From: Bacillota bacterium
GTDB taxonomy: Bacteria; Bacillota; Clostridia; Lachnospirales; Lachnospiraceae
Direction: 5' to 3'
Assembly (NCBI GenBank): GCA_023421505.1
Contig: JAEZTJ010000093.1
Location: 246,906 to 310,905 of the forward strand
DNA: 64,000 nucleotides
Shown: in pieces, positions 53,224 through 61,089 of the stretch
Position numbering within the stretch: the first letter of the stretch is position 1
How the letters are laid out: every line of letters begins with the position of its first letter
Notes under the pieces: model-generated
Databases searched by the model: none
Told to the model about the DNA's origin: nothing
Seen by the model: the letters and a program-made list of their open reading frames with translations, nothing else
Made by a program: the position numbers and the translations under genes

Positions 53224-53670
53224 TTATAGATGTCTTTTCAAATAAATCATATCCACTAACTGTTCTCCATTTTCATACATAGGGTGGTCGTAATTGTCTA
53301 TAAAAAAGTTTTTAACAATATGTGATTTTTGAAATCCGCATTTCTCGTAGAAATGAAGTATCATAGGGCTATCGCCTGTTCCAACATATAACTCGTTGCC
53401 GGATTTTTTGTAGTAGTTAACAATAAATGAGATAAGATGTTGTCCATATCCTTTCCGTTGATATTCAGGAACGGTAACAATATTCTTTAATTCATAAACG
53501 CCGGATTGTTCTTGTGTAACAATGCAAATTGCTTTAACATCATCATCACACAAGGCGAACATATCACCACGATACAAATACTTCTCTATCATACTTACCT
53601 GTTCATCTGCAATAAGTAGTAATTCCATGTACTTTGTTTTATCGCTATCAATAATTTTCACAATTTCCAT
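53224..53670 (-). CDS. GNAT family N-acetyltransferase
   Basis: A 148-residue acetyltransferase. The acetyl-CoA site is VTVPEYQRKGYGQHLISFIV (Q/RxxGxG/A form), followed by LYVGTGDSPMILHFYEKCGF, the typical motif B. The protein is short with no extra domain. The substrate cannot be predicted; small-molecule amine or peptide N-terminus are both open. It is transcribed towards the operator at 53.1 kb and may follow the CD3324-type gene, though a terminator lies between them. Confidence 0.85.
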   Translation of the reverse strand: MEIVKIIDSDKTKYMELLLIADEQVSMIEKYLYRGDMFALCDDDVKAICIVTQEQSGVYELKNIVTVPEYQRKGYGQHLISFIVNYYKKSGNELYVGTGDSPMILHFYEKCGFQKSHIVKNFFIDNYDHPMYENGEQLVDMIYLKRHL

Positions 53671-53756
53671 TTGATATTTTCCCTTTCGTTCTCTTAGTTA
53701 TTTTTACAGATCCATTATACCCTTTTCAATTTCAGATAGAGGAACATACATTGTTG

Positions 53757-53795
53757 TAAAAAATAGATGTGCCACTTAGTAAAGTGGCACATCTA
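53757..53795 (-). terminator. Rho-independent terminator after the CD3324-type gene
   Basis: A perfect 14-bp stem (TAGATGTGCCACTT / AAGTGGCACATCTA) with a 4-base loop, followed on the minus strand by TTTTTT. It begins 2 bases after the stop at 53797. Confidence 0.92.
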
Positions 53796-53796
53796 C

Positions 53797-54069
53797 TCAT
53801 AATATATGTGTATTCCGTATAATACGTTGAATACTTTTAGGGGTTAAAAAATATTTCTCTGACAGTTCAAAAACAGTCGTCCCGTTTTTATAACTACTAG
53901 ATATTTCATAATTTCTTTCTTTGAAATATTCTTTCGTATCTGTCTTTTCTCCCCACTTACATCTGTTTGATTTTATTTTTGGAATGTATATAACTTGCCC
54001 GTTAACATATTCTTGAATTTCTTCAATCAATTCTTCGGGTAGAATTTCCAAAGCTTGAACATAGCCCAT
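53797..54069 (-). CDS. CD3324-family small DNA-binding-like protein
   Basis: A 90-residue protein that opens MGYVQALEILPEELIEEIQE and ends with a helix-turn-helix-like stretch (GTTVFELSEKYFLTPKSIQR). This matches the short clostridial CD3324 family, related to Mor-type transcription activators. The ATG at 54069 has AAGGAGG five bases upstream and gives the usual family length. The frame is open for 38 more codons to 54183, and a promoter points to that end, but those residues have no family support. It stands alone between the promoter at 54200 and its terminator. Its target is unknown. Confidence 0.75.
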   Translation of the reverse strand: MGYVQALEILPEELIEEIQEYVNGQVIYIPKIKSNRCKWGEKTDTKEYFKERNYEISSSYKNGTTVFELSEKYFLTPKSIQRIIRNTHIL

Positions 54070-54199
54070 TGTGCCCTCCTTAAAATTATTCTTTAGGATA
54101 GCGAAGGCTATTGATATTCTGTTTGAGTGATATGCAATAGCCCTTGCTATGCACAATGTTTCCTGCTTTTCTTTATAGTTCATCCCCCCTATCTTCTAT

Positions 54200-54228
54200 A
54201 TTATAGCTAAGACATGTTTCATAATCAA
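54200..54228 (-). promoter_or_regulatory. Sigma-A promoter of the CD3324-type gene
   Basis: On the minus strand TTGATT (54223-54228), 17 bp, TATAAT (54200-54205). Transcription would start near 54193, giving about 125 bases of leader to the ATG at 54069, or about 10 to an in-frame ATG at 54183. Confidence 0.75.
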
Positions 54229-54379
54229 GTCACTTTTATGAATATACAATAATCACTACCATATGACAAAGTAAAAAGACTATGATAGAATCATACCTCC
54301 TTAATATTTTTATCCTCATAAGCGCCCGATGTTTTTACTATGTTGTTTAGGATACTAACTTCAATTTGGTAACCGGTAG

Positions 54380-54916
54380 TTAGCCGGCATCAGCTTGCTC
54401 CACAAGATACTCTCTTTGCCGAAAGCCCAGCATCCCGGCAATCATGGAGACCGGGAGCATTCGGATTTCACGGTTCAGCTTCGTTACACTGTCGTTGTAG
54501 ATCAGTCGGCTGGTGCGCACCATGTTTTCAAAGATCTGCACCGCGTCCATGGTTTTGATATACGTTTGGTTTGCTTTTAATTCGGGGTATTGCTCCGTTA
54601 CCATGGCAACCCTGCCCAAGGCTTCGGAAATAATCCCTTCTTGACGCATCACATCATCCGGGGTTGATTTTGCCGTAATGAAGCTTCTTCTTGATTTGAT
54701 TGTTTCAATCAGTGTTTCGCTTTCGTGCTTGGCATAGCCCTTCATCAAATCCAAAAGGGCCGTCAGAGCGTCAAAGCGGCTGGAAAGCTGCACCCCGATC
54801 TGGCTCATGGCATTGCTGATATTCTCATCCATCACTACCAGTCTGCGCTGGGTTGAGATAATCCATAGAACAATAGCCGCAACAATTACGGTGATTGTGA
54901 TGAAAGTTGGCAGCAT
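54380..54916 (-). CDS. LemA family protein
   Basis: A 178-residue protein with an N-terminal membrane segment (FITITVIVAAIVLWIIS) and a helical bundle outside or inside the membrane. QRRLVVMDENISNAMSQIGV, LTALLDLMKGYAKHE, FENMVRTSRLIYNDSVTKLN and REIRMLPVSMIAGMLGFRQR are LemA signatures. The family is widespread and its function is unsettled; some members influence envelope stress or export. An AGGAG site precedes the ATG. It lies 16 bases after the B-repeat remnant and downstream of the trefoil gene at 55144, so it is probably under the operator at 57370. Confidence 0.9.
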   Translation of the reverse strand: MLPTFITITVIVAAIVLWIISTQRRLVVMDENISNAMSQIGVQLSSRFDALTALLDLMKGYAKHESETLIETIKSRRSFITAKSTPDDVMRQEGIISEALGRVAMVTEQYPELKANQTYIKTMDAVQIFENMVRTSRLIYNDSVTKLNREIRMLPVSMIAGMLGFRQREYLVEQADAG

Positions 54917-54932
54917 AATAAAGTCTCCTTTT

Positions 54933-55138
54933 TTATTTTTGATGGGCAGACAGACAACGATTTTGTCCGCCTGCCCATTTTGATTTAAGTTCTATACTAG
55001 TCCTCATGCCTGGTTGATGCTCGGTATATTTTGTACCATTGCTGTGATACCATCCTAAGAAGGTAGCTCCCATTTTCGTCGGTTCAGGCAGTTTAAGTTC
55101 CTTCATGGTTGTTGTTTTTATATTGAACCGATACCTCC
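54933..55138 (-). pseudogene. InlB-type B-repeat remnant
   Basis: A frame of about 65 codons just beyond the stop of the trefoil gene reads KELKLPEPTKMGATFLGWYH, then NGTKYTEHQPGMRTSIELKS and KWAGG. This closely matches the first B-repeat of the protein at 20184 (KEFKLPAPTKKGFVFLGWYH). It is in a different frame from the trefoil gene and has no good ribosome site. The natural reading is that the gene at 55144 once continued into B-repeats, as the 20184 gene does after its Big_3 domain, and was cut short by a frameshift or deletion. Confidence 0.7.
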
Positions 55139-55143
55139 GAACA

Positions 55144-57330
55144 CTACTTCACGTTCACCTGATAAGTCAGTAACTCTGTGCCCTTATAGCTTACGTCTAT
55201 GGATTTCTGTCCGGCGGTCTGAAACGGACGTCCCGGGGTCAACGTTACTCCCGATGTAGTAAAGGTGAGCTTGTCATTGAGGTTTGTTTCTTTCCCATAA
55301 GGACCGGTTACCACAAGAAGCCCGGTGATGTCAAATTTCTCGCCAACCTTGTACTCGGTTTTTGTGGGACTTTCCAGTAAGCGTTCTTTATTAGCCACGC
55401 CCACAGCATCAAACCAATCTATGACTTCGTGGCTGAGACGTTTAATTTCCTCTTTTTTAGGGTTGGCGTTCGCACGCGTGTCGCTGATGCCCGCCCTCTT
55501 TTCCGCAATGGCAAGGAAGTTGTTTTTGGAAGACTTATAAGCATTATGGACTGCAGAACCGGGTTCCGGGCCGCCATACTCCCAATTCCAGGTTACAGTT
55601 TTCATCAAGTAATCCTTAAATTGTCCATAGGTTACTTTCTCTAAGGGGTCAAAATTGTCAAGGGATAAAACACCCCAGCAACGCATACGATAAACATAAT
55701 ACCCCCACTTGTAGCCTGGCGGCATGGCGCCTCCTTCTCCGACCGTCGACTGAGTTTTTTCAACAGCGGGGCCTCTCGCAGGATAGCCGAACTTAAACAC
55801 CCAGTCGCCGGCGTATGTATGTATTATGTCTGACGCAATCGCAAGCACCATGTCTTCCTTGGTGAAAAACTTAGGTTGCTTGTTAAACTTCAGTGGCTGA
55901 TACGGCTTAAAACCGCCACCTGCCACGTTGATCCACATAGCGGGGCGGACACCGTGTTTTACGTCAATGCTTCTATTGGACACCTCGCCGTCAGGGCTAA
56001 TACAGACGACTTTACGGTCTTCACTCCGTGCAGGAGTCCTAAGCCACCAATACCACGTCGTGTAATTCTGATATATACCATCATAAGGGTTAGCGGTCAT
56101 ATCATTTATCGACGAGAATAATAATGCAGGTGTTCTGCGGTCTGCGTATGCGGTGCGGGCTTTGTCATTGCCAAAGTATCGGTCTACTTCTTCGATGCTC
56201 AGCAGAAAAACCTTGTCTTTGGTATCGGTTCCGATTGTAGTGCTATACAGGGGATTAATGTTATTCACAAGAGTTGTGGAAACGATACGCTTTTTCTCGC
56301 TTTTGGTGAATGTTTTATTGTAGAAATCGCCGTTAAGGTAGGCACGCAAAGGGCTGTCCACCCATGCGTTCAAGAGGGAGGTATCCTTTTGAAAGGACCT
56401 GTCTTCCAGTATTAAATCGCTCAGTACCAGGGCTTTCCCGTCTTGCACGTCCAGCACACGCCAATTAACCCCGCCCATTTTGATGACCTGACCTACAGGT
56501 TCGACAGTCAAAGGCTTCGGCGCAATAACCAGGGTTCCGCCTGCCAGTCCGCTTGCCGCGTTCCAAGCGGGAGGTTCTGCGGCCACGTCAAAGGTTACGC
56601 GGTAGGATCCTGCCTTCGTAGGCAGGGTAGTTGAGCCATTGTACATAACCGTTACTGCGCCGGGGGAATTCTTCCCCTTCCCCTCTATCCTTACGGGTGT
56701 AACCGAACCTTGCGTCTGTGTCAAATTGGCAAAGGAATAATCGGTGGCAACCGGAGTTTTGACGGAAGCGGCTACGGGTTCAAACTTAAACTCGCCATGT
56801 TTTGCGGCATTCATACTGGTATTTGTCCACAATATAATTTTAGTTCTTGGCTCATTGCTTCCCCCTGAAGCGCCGGCAAACATTTTGGTATCAGAAGGCG
56901 GGCGCAGGCTGAAAACAAGATCAGTATCGTGTTCGGCGTAGGTATTCCAAAGGAAAGGGTCGTCAACCAGCTTTAACGCTACGCCGTTTTTTATAGAACT
57001 ATCTATTCCCACATACGTATACCCCGTGGAGCTATTTGGGTCCTCAACTTTCAGGGTTATTTGATTGTTCCCCTTATTTTCCACATAGAAGACTACAGGG
57101 GTGGAGTCGGGGAAGGCCAATTGCACACTGCGTAAAGATGGATATGTGTCAACAGTGACATATCTGCCTGACAAACAGTAGATATGATACCCGCCGTCCG
57201 CAAGCCTGCCGTGTGCCGGGGCCGCTGTATCTGTGCCAGCTGAAGTGGATGTGGTGGCGGCAGATGTCATCGGCAGCAGGGTCAATGCCATGCACATAAT
57301 AAGCAGGATGTTCATAAATCGCTTTATCAT
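55144..57330 (-). CDS. Exported multidomain trefoil / MBG / DUF6273 / Big_3 protein
   Basis: A 728-residue secreted protein. A signal peptide of about 26 residues (ILLIMCMALTLLPMTSA) precedes a trefoil-like domain at 35-190 (DGGYHIYCLSGRYVTVDTY, YVGIDSSIKNGVALKLVDD). An MBG/YDG-type Ig-like stretch follows at about 195-275, ending GGTLVIAPKPLTVEPV. A DUF6273 domain at 285-475 has KMGGVNWRVLDVQDGKALVL, RAYLNGDFYN and TTWYWWLRTPARSEDR. After about 160 unassigned residues a Big_3 domain ends the protein (KTEYKVGEKFDITGLLVVTG ... LTYQVNVK). A B-repeat remnant after the stop suggests C-terminal truncation. Promoter and operator at 57370; LemA follows. Likely a cell-surface or extracellular glycan-binding protein. 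Confidence 0.8.
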   Translation of the reverse strand: MIKRFMNILLIMCMALTLLPMTSAATTSTSAGTDTAAPAHGRLADGGYHIYCLSGRYVTVDTYPSLRSVQLAFPDSTPVVFYVENKGNNQITLKVEDPNSSTGYTYVGIDSSIKNGVALKLVDDPFLWNTYAEHDTDLVFSLRPPSDTKMFAGASGGSNEPRTKIILWTNTSMNAAKHGEFKFEPVAASVKTPVATDYSFANLTQTQGSVTPVRIEGKGKNSPGAVTVMYNGSTTLPTKAGSYRVTFDVAAEPPAWNAASGLAGGTLVIAPKPLTVEPVGQVIKMGGVNWRVLDVQDGKALVLSDLILEDRSFQKDTSLLNAWVDSPLRAYLNGDFYNKTFTKSEKKRIVSTTLVNNINPLYSTTIGTDTKDKVFLLSIEEVDRYFGNDKARTAYADRRTPALLFSSINDMTANPYDGIYQNYTTWYWWLRTPARSEDRKVVCISPDGEVSNRSIDVKHGVRPAMWINVAGGGFKPYQPLKFNKQPKFFTKEDMVLAIASDIIHTYAGDWVFKFGYPARGPAVEKTQSTVGEGGAMPPGYKWGYYVYRMRCWGVLSLDNFDPLEKVTYGQFKDYLMKTVTWNWEYGGPEPGSAVHNAYKSSKNNFLAIAEKRAGISDTRANANPKKEEIKRLSHEVIDWFDAVGVANKERLLESPTKTEYKVGEKFDITGLLVVTGPYGKETNLNDKLTFTTSGVTLTPGRPFQTAGQKSIDVSYKGTELLTYQVNVK

Positions 57331-57369
57331 ATTGGTTTTCCTCCTCTAGAAATTTCATTTCATATCTTT

Positions 57370-57436
57370 AAGCTATCAGAAAAATCCCGAAAAAACCGCA
57401 TTTTGCATGAAACATGATTTTTTCGACATGAATCAT
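57370..57436 (-). promoter_or_regulatory. LytTR-type operator and extended -10 promoter, copy 3
   Basis: Plus-strand half-sites GCATGAAACATGA and ACATGAATCATAT have their CATGAA cores at 57406 and 57427, 21 bp apart. On the minus strand follow CGGTTT (57393-57398), 17 bp, and extended -10 TGATAGCTT (hexamer 57370-57375), giving a leader of about 30 bases to the trefoil gene. The block matches copy 4 at 62820 over about 60 bp. It also lies in the upstream region of the divergent LytTR regulator. Confidence 0.7.
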
Positions 57437-57508
57437 ATTTCAGGAATTTGATTTATATGGTAAACTTGTCTTGGTGACATAAAATAATAATGAAATGGAG
57501 GACCACTT

Positions 57509-58234
57509 ATGCTGCAGATTGCAGTCTGTGATGATAATATTGATGAGTTGTCCAATATGGTACAGCTGATAGATTTGTACCGAATATCAAAACATCTAAG
57601 CTGTGAATACACCGCCTTTTCAAACGGATTTGAGCTGGTTTCGGCCTTGGAAAAAGGTAAGCGGTTTGATCTATATTGTCTGGATATTATTATGCCGGGC
57701 TTTACGGGCATTGATGTCGCAAAGGAAATCCGTACATTTGACAAAACTGCACCGATTTTATTTTTTACCTCATCGCCCGAATTTGCCTTGGAAAGCTATT
57801 CGGTGAAAGCCATCAACTATGTATTAAAGCCAGTCTCAAAGGAAAAACTGTTCTTCACGCTTGACGATGTGCTGGAGCAGAGCAAATTGAAAAAAGATGA
57901 GGATGCGGTTATCGTAAAGAGTACTGAGGGCATACAAAAAATACTGATCTCCAACTTGGTTTTCGCCGAAGTCATCGGTAGAAATGTGCTCTATCATCTG
58001 CGCTCCGGCAAGGTCATCGAATGTAGTGAAGCCTTTTCCTCTGTCTGCGATAACCTTCTGAAATATGGGTGCCTTATCAAACCCCATCGTTCCTATCTTG
58101 TGAATTTGCAGTATGTAGATACCATCGAAAACCATCAGATAACCTTACAGACTCTTTCCTCTGTTCCTGTTGCACAGGGCAAGGCAAAGGAGATTAAGCA
58201 GCAATATCTGAATTATCAAATGGATGAGGAATAA
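57509..58234 (+). CDS. LytTR-family response regulator, second copy
   Basis: A 241-residue paralogue of the regulator at 21540. REC has D8-D9, D59 (LYCLDIIMPGFTG) and K107 (YVLKPVS). LytTR at about 130-235 has LVFAEVIGRNVLYHLRSG and IKPHRSYLVNLQYV. A GGAGG site lies 9 bases before the ATG. The kinase follows after 24 bases. The first residues (IAVCDDNIDELS) are nearly identical in both copies. It probably acts on the operators at 57370 and 62820, whose half-sites differ from those at 21.4 and 53.1 kb in the same positions. Confidence 0.93.
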   Translation: MLQIAVCDDNIDELSNMVQLIDLYRISKHLSCEYTAFSNGFELVSALEKGKRFDLYCLDIIMPGFTGIDVAKEIRTFDKTAPILFFTSSPEFALESYSVKAINYVLKPVSKEKLFFTLDDVLEQSKLKKDEDAVIVKSTEGIQKILISNLVFAEVIGRNVLYHLRSGKVIECSEAFSSVCDNLLKYGCLIKPHRSYLVNLQYVDTIENHQITLQTLSSVPVAQGKAKEIKQQYLNYQMDEE

Positions 58235-58258
58235 TCAAAGGGAGGAAGGTGCCTTAAA

Positions 58259-59530
58259 ATGGTAGTAACAGTGATAGGACTCATACGCTTTGGGGTTTCT
58301 CTGGTCTTTGGAATAACGGTGTCAGTTCTCATTGCGGGAGTAGAACCCACAAGAAAAAACCGGCTCGTCACTGGCTTGCTCTGTGTAATTTTTCTTTTCG
58401 CTCAGACCGCCAGTTGGTGGTACTTGGGCTTGGATTTGACATCAAAGCTGTATCCGCTGATTATTCACCTGCCGCTGATAGTGATATTCTCCCTATACTA
58501 TAAACGTCCGTGGCTCATATCCGCTGTTGGCGTGCTTTCTGGCTATCTTTGCTGTCAAGCACCGCGCTTGGTCGGTTTCCTTGCGGGAGCTGCCATAGAC
58601 AGTGGACTTGCAGACCATATTTTTTATATTGCAACGGTGTTTCTGTTTTACTATTTCCTGAAAAGGTATGTGGCCGGGTCCGTCCGGCGGCTTATGGAGG
58701 TGTCCGCTAAATCTTGCTTGTTTTTAGGAGGGGTGCCGCTTTTTTATTATATGTTCGACTACACTACCACCATCTACACCGATGTGCTTTATCGCGGCAC
58801 GAAATGGGCGGTGCATTTCATACCCTCAACTGTTTCTGTTTTCTATTTTGTGTTTGTTATCCTTTACTATGCTGAGACGCAAAAACAAGCAATCCTCCAA
58901 AGAGAGCGGGATATGCTTGATTCACAGTTCCGACTGGCGCAGACAGAGTTCGCCACTCTGCGGCAGCTACAGCAGAATGCCGCATCTTATCGACATGATA
59001 TGCGCCACCATTTTGCGCTTTTGCAGGGGTTAGCCTCCAAGGAACATATAGAAGAGATCAAAGAATACCTACGAACTGCCCAGTCCGATATGGACGCCAT
59101 CACACCCATACGCTTTAGCAAAAATGAAACCGTCAATCTGATTTTGTCTGCTTTCGCCGCCAAAGCGAAACAATCGGAAATCCTGTTGACGATAGATGTG
59201 AAGATGCCTGAAGCACTACCCTTTAGTGACACGGAACTTTGCTCGCTCTTATCAAACGCTTTGGAAAATGCTATTCATGCGTGTGAACAGATACCCGACA
59301 GCAACAAACGCATTATTCTGCTGCGTATGTATTCCAAAAATAATAAGTTGTGTATTGACCTGCGCAACAGTTATCAGACAGAACCGATATTCCAGCAGGG
59401 GCTTCCGATATCAAAAGAACAAGGGCATGGCTTTGGCACAAAGAGCATGGTACATATCGTGGAAAAACATGGAGGTGTATTCCAGTTTTCAGTCAAGGAT
59501 GACTGGTTTATATTTCAGGCTACTGCATAA
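58259..59530 (+). CDS. GHKL-family sensor histidine kinase (AgrC-like), copy 2
   Basis: A 423-residue membrane kinase with six N-terminal hydrophobic segments that keep the same landmarks as copy 1 (YYKRPWLISAV, YLCCQAPRLVG, FDYTTTIYT). The phospho-site is H246 (YRHDMRHHFALLQG), the N-box LLSNALENAI, and the lid GHGFGTKSMVHIVEKHGG. It aligns without gaps with the kinase at 22268 over 260 residues. It lacks neighbouring agrB or agrD. The conserved sensor domain suggests both kinases detect related signals, perhaps the exported proteins themselves or a cell-wall intermediate; that is inference. Confidence 0.92.
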   Translation: MVVTVIGLIRFGVSLVFGITVSVLIAGVEPTRKNRLVTGLLCVIFLFAQTASWWYLGLDLTSKLYPLIIHLPLIVIFSLYYKRPWLISAVGVLSGYLCCQAPRLVGFLAGAAIDSGLADHIFYIATVFLFYYFLKRYVAGSVRRLMEVSAKSCLFLGGVPLFYYMFDYTTTIYTDVLYRGTKWAVHFIPSTVSVFYFVFVILYYAETQKQAILQRERDMLDSQFRLAQTEFATLRQLQQNAASYRHDMRHHFALLQGLASKEHIEEIKEYLRTAQSDMDAITPIRFSKNETVNLILSAFAAKAKQSEILLTIDVKMPEALPFSDTELCSLLSNALENAIHACEQIPDSNKRIILLRMYSKNNKLCIDLRNSYQTEPIFQQGLPISKEQGHGFGTKSMVHIVEKHGGVFQFSVKDDWFIFQATA

Positions 59531-59598
59531 GAGACTACGGAGATTTCTTTCATCTGGGTTTCGGTTTGCTTTATTCTTGTGGAAAAGAGTAGCTGAGA

Positions 59599-60879
59599 TC
59601 AGTATACTTTATCAATAATGAACATAGAGTTAATAATCAACCATATTTGAGGAAACCAAGACATAATATTCCAGATGCTAATACCATTCAACCCTAATTC
59701 CAGAATTATATTTAAATAATTATCTATACTTCTTGCATCCCAAAACCTTACTATAAATTCTTGATTTTCAGAAATATAGACGAAATATGCTGAATTAGTT
59801 ATTTCATCAAATTGGATTTCAACGTTTTGATCATATGCAATCTTAAGCACCGAATCATAACTAACCGACATACCTCTTGATTTAAATGGTATATATGGAA
59901 GCTGCCATACATATCCATTAACTGGTATTCCCATAAATGCTTTTTCTGGTGTAATTAATCTAACTGCATATTCCCAGAAACGTCTGAATGTATCCAAAGA
60001 TAACGTTCCAGGAGGAATTCCTTCAGAATAACCAAATGAATAAGTTATCAAAGTAATTCCATCTAATTCTTGAATAAGTTTAGAATATTCAAGTCCTATA
60101 AAGATAGTTCCGGTCAACAACTGAAATACACGTAGTGTAAAAGTATCGAATACTAGGTATCCCTCAGCTTCAATACGAGTAGCAAGTCTTAGAATAAATT
60201 CTTCATAAAGACTGCGATTTTCCGGGGTTAAATATGGTGTATTAAAATTCAATCCACTGTATCCTTTTGTACGTAAGATTTTAATAAGGTTATCCACGAA
60301 ATAGTCCTGTATTTCCTGGCTCAAAAGAATTGATTGTATTATATAAAGCTCTTCATCCACACTATTTGATAACGCTTCTATTGATAAGATGGGTGCAACC
60401 CCATATGCCTTCGCTACTTCTATAATCGCTGTATCATTAATATCATTTATAACTCCCTCTGCTGTAACTATATAGCCGAAAACAGTTAGATATGTTAGAA
60501 ATGGTAATGTCATCTTTAGAACGTCCATATTTATAAATGGATATGCGTAACCATTTGTTGTTATGGTTCTAAGTTTGTTTCCCTCATACTTTATTACGAT
60601 CGTCTCTCCAGGATAAATATATTCTCTGGTAGAAAGATATGGGTTGTTCCTAAATAAATCAAAAACAGTCACTTCATATAGATCTGCAATATTGCTTAAG
60701 GTATCGCCCTCTTGGATTGTATAAGTAATCTCCGGTTTCAATATAACTATGGTTTCTCCAACAACTAACTTGTCAGTATTTATCTTTCCATTTTCAAGCA
60801 TCAATCTATCTGTTGAAACGTTATATTTATCCGCTATTGAATTAATAGTTTCACCATATTGTACTACATGAATTGTCAT
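59599..60879 (-). CDS. LysM and GH18-like protein with altered catalytic site
   Basis: A 426-residue protein of the spore germination/coat type (YaaH, SleL). Two LysM domains bind peptidoglycan or chitin-like glycans (HVVQYGETINSIADKYNV, then YTIQEGDTLSNIADLYEV), followed by a GH18-like barrel of about 320 residues (NGYAYPFI, GVINDINDTAIIEVAKAYGV, MGIPVNGYVWQLP, GISIWNIMSWF). The catalytic DGxDxDxE motif reads GYSGLNFNTPYLTPENR: the acid/base Glu and the Asp before it are missing. It therefore looks catalytically dead and may bind glycan only. There is no signal peptide, as is usual for coat proteins. The ATG at 60879 follows GGGG; a TTG four codons earlier is an alternative. Confidence 0.82.
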   Translation of the reverse strand: MTIHVVQYGETINSIADKYNVSTDRLMLENGKINTDKLVVGETIVILKPEITYTIQEGDTLSNIADLYEVTVFDLFRNNPYLSTREYIYPGETIVIKYEGNKLRTITTNGYAYPFINMDVLKMTLPFLTYLTVFGYIVTAEGVINDINDTAIIEVAKAYGVAPILSIEALSNSVDEELYIIQSILLSQEIQDYFVDNLIKILRTKGYSGLNFNTPYLTPENRSLYEEFILRLATRIEAEGYLVFDTFTLRVFQLLTGTIFIGLEYSKLIQELDGITLITYSFGYSEGIPPGTLSLDTFRRFWEYAVRLITPEKAFMGIPVNGYVWQLPYIPFKSRGMSVSYDSVLKIAYDQNVEIQFDEITNSAYFVYISENQEFIVRFWDARSIDNYLNIILELGLNGISIWNIMSWFPQIWLIINSMFIIDKVY

Positions 60880-61009
60880 ATATTTCCCCAAAATTTTACT
60901 TACCTTAATATATTCTTAATGACTCTGCATATATTCGCAATCACACAAAAATAACAAGTTTATAATAGTGGAAAATTTAAACGGTTGGCACAAATTTGCC
61001 ACCTCGGGC

Positions 61010-61058
61010 AAAAATAATAGCTAGTCAATCGCGGAAACCCTTGATTATACTAGCTATT
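61010..61058 (-). terminator. Rho-independent terminator of the 62.8 kb exported-protein gene
   Basis: On the minus strand AATAGCTAGT pairs with ACTAGCTATT (10 bp, with further inner pairing) across a loop of about 20 bases, followed by ATTTTTG. It lies 32 bases after the stop at 61090. Confidence 0.75.
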
Positions 61059-61089
61059 TATTAGTTATCATTTTCGATCGTGAATCGTG

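Noticed and set aside
54070..54183. N-terminal extension of the CD3324-type protein from an ATG at 54183
   Set aside because: It has no family support and poor ribosome-site spacing, while the internal ATG at 54069 has an ideal AAGGAGG and gives the normal family length.
60985..61003. TGGCAC-AAAT-TTGC resembling a sigma-54 promoter
   Set aside because: The spacing between the GG and GC pairs is 9 instead of 10, it lies downstream of a terminator with no suitable gene after it, and no enhancer-binding activator was seen.
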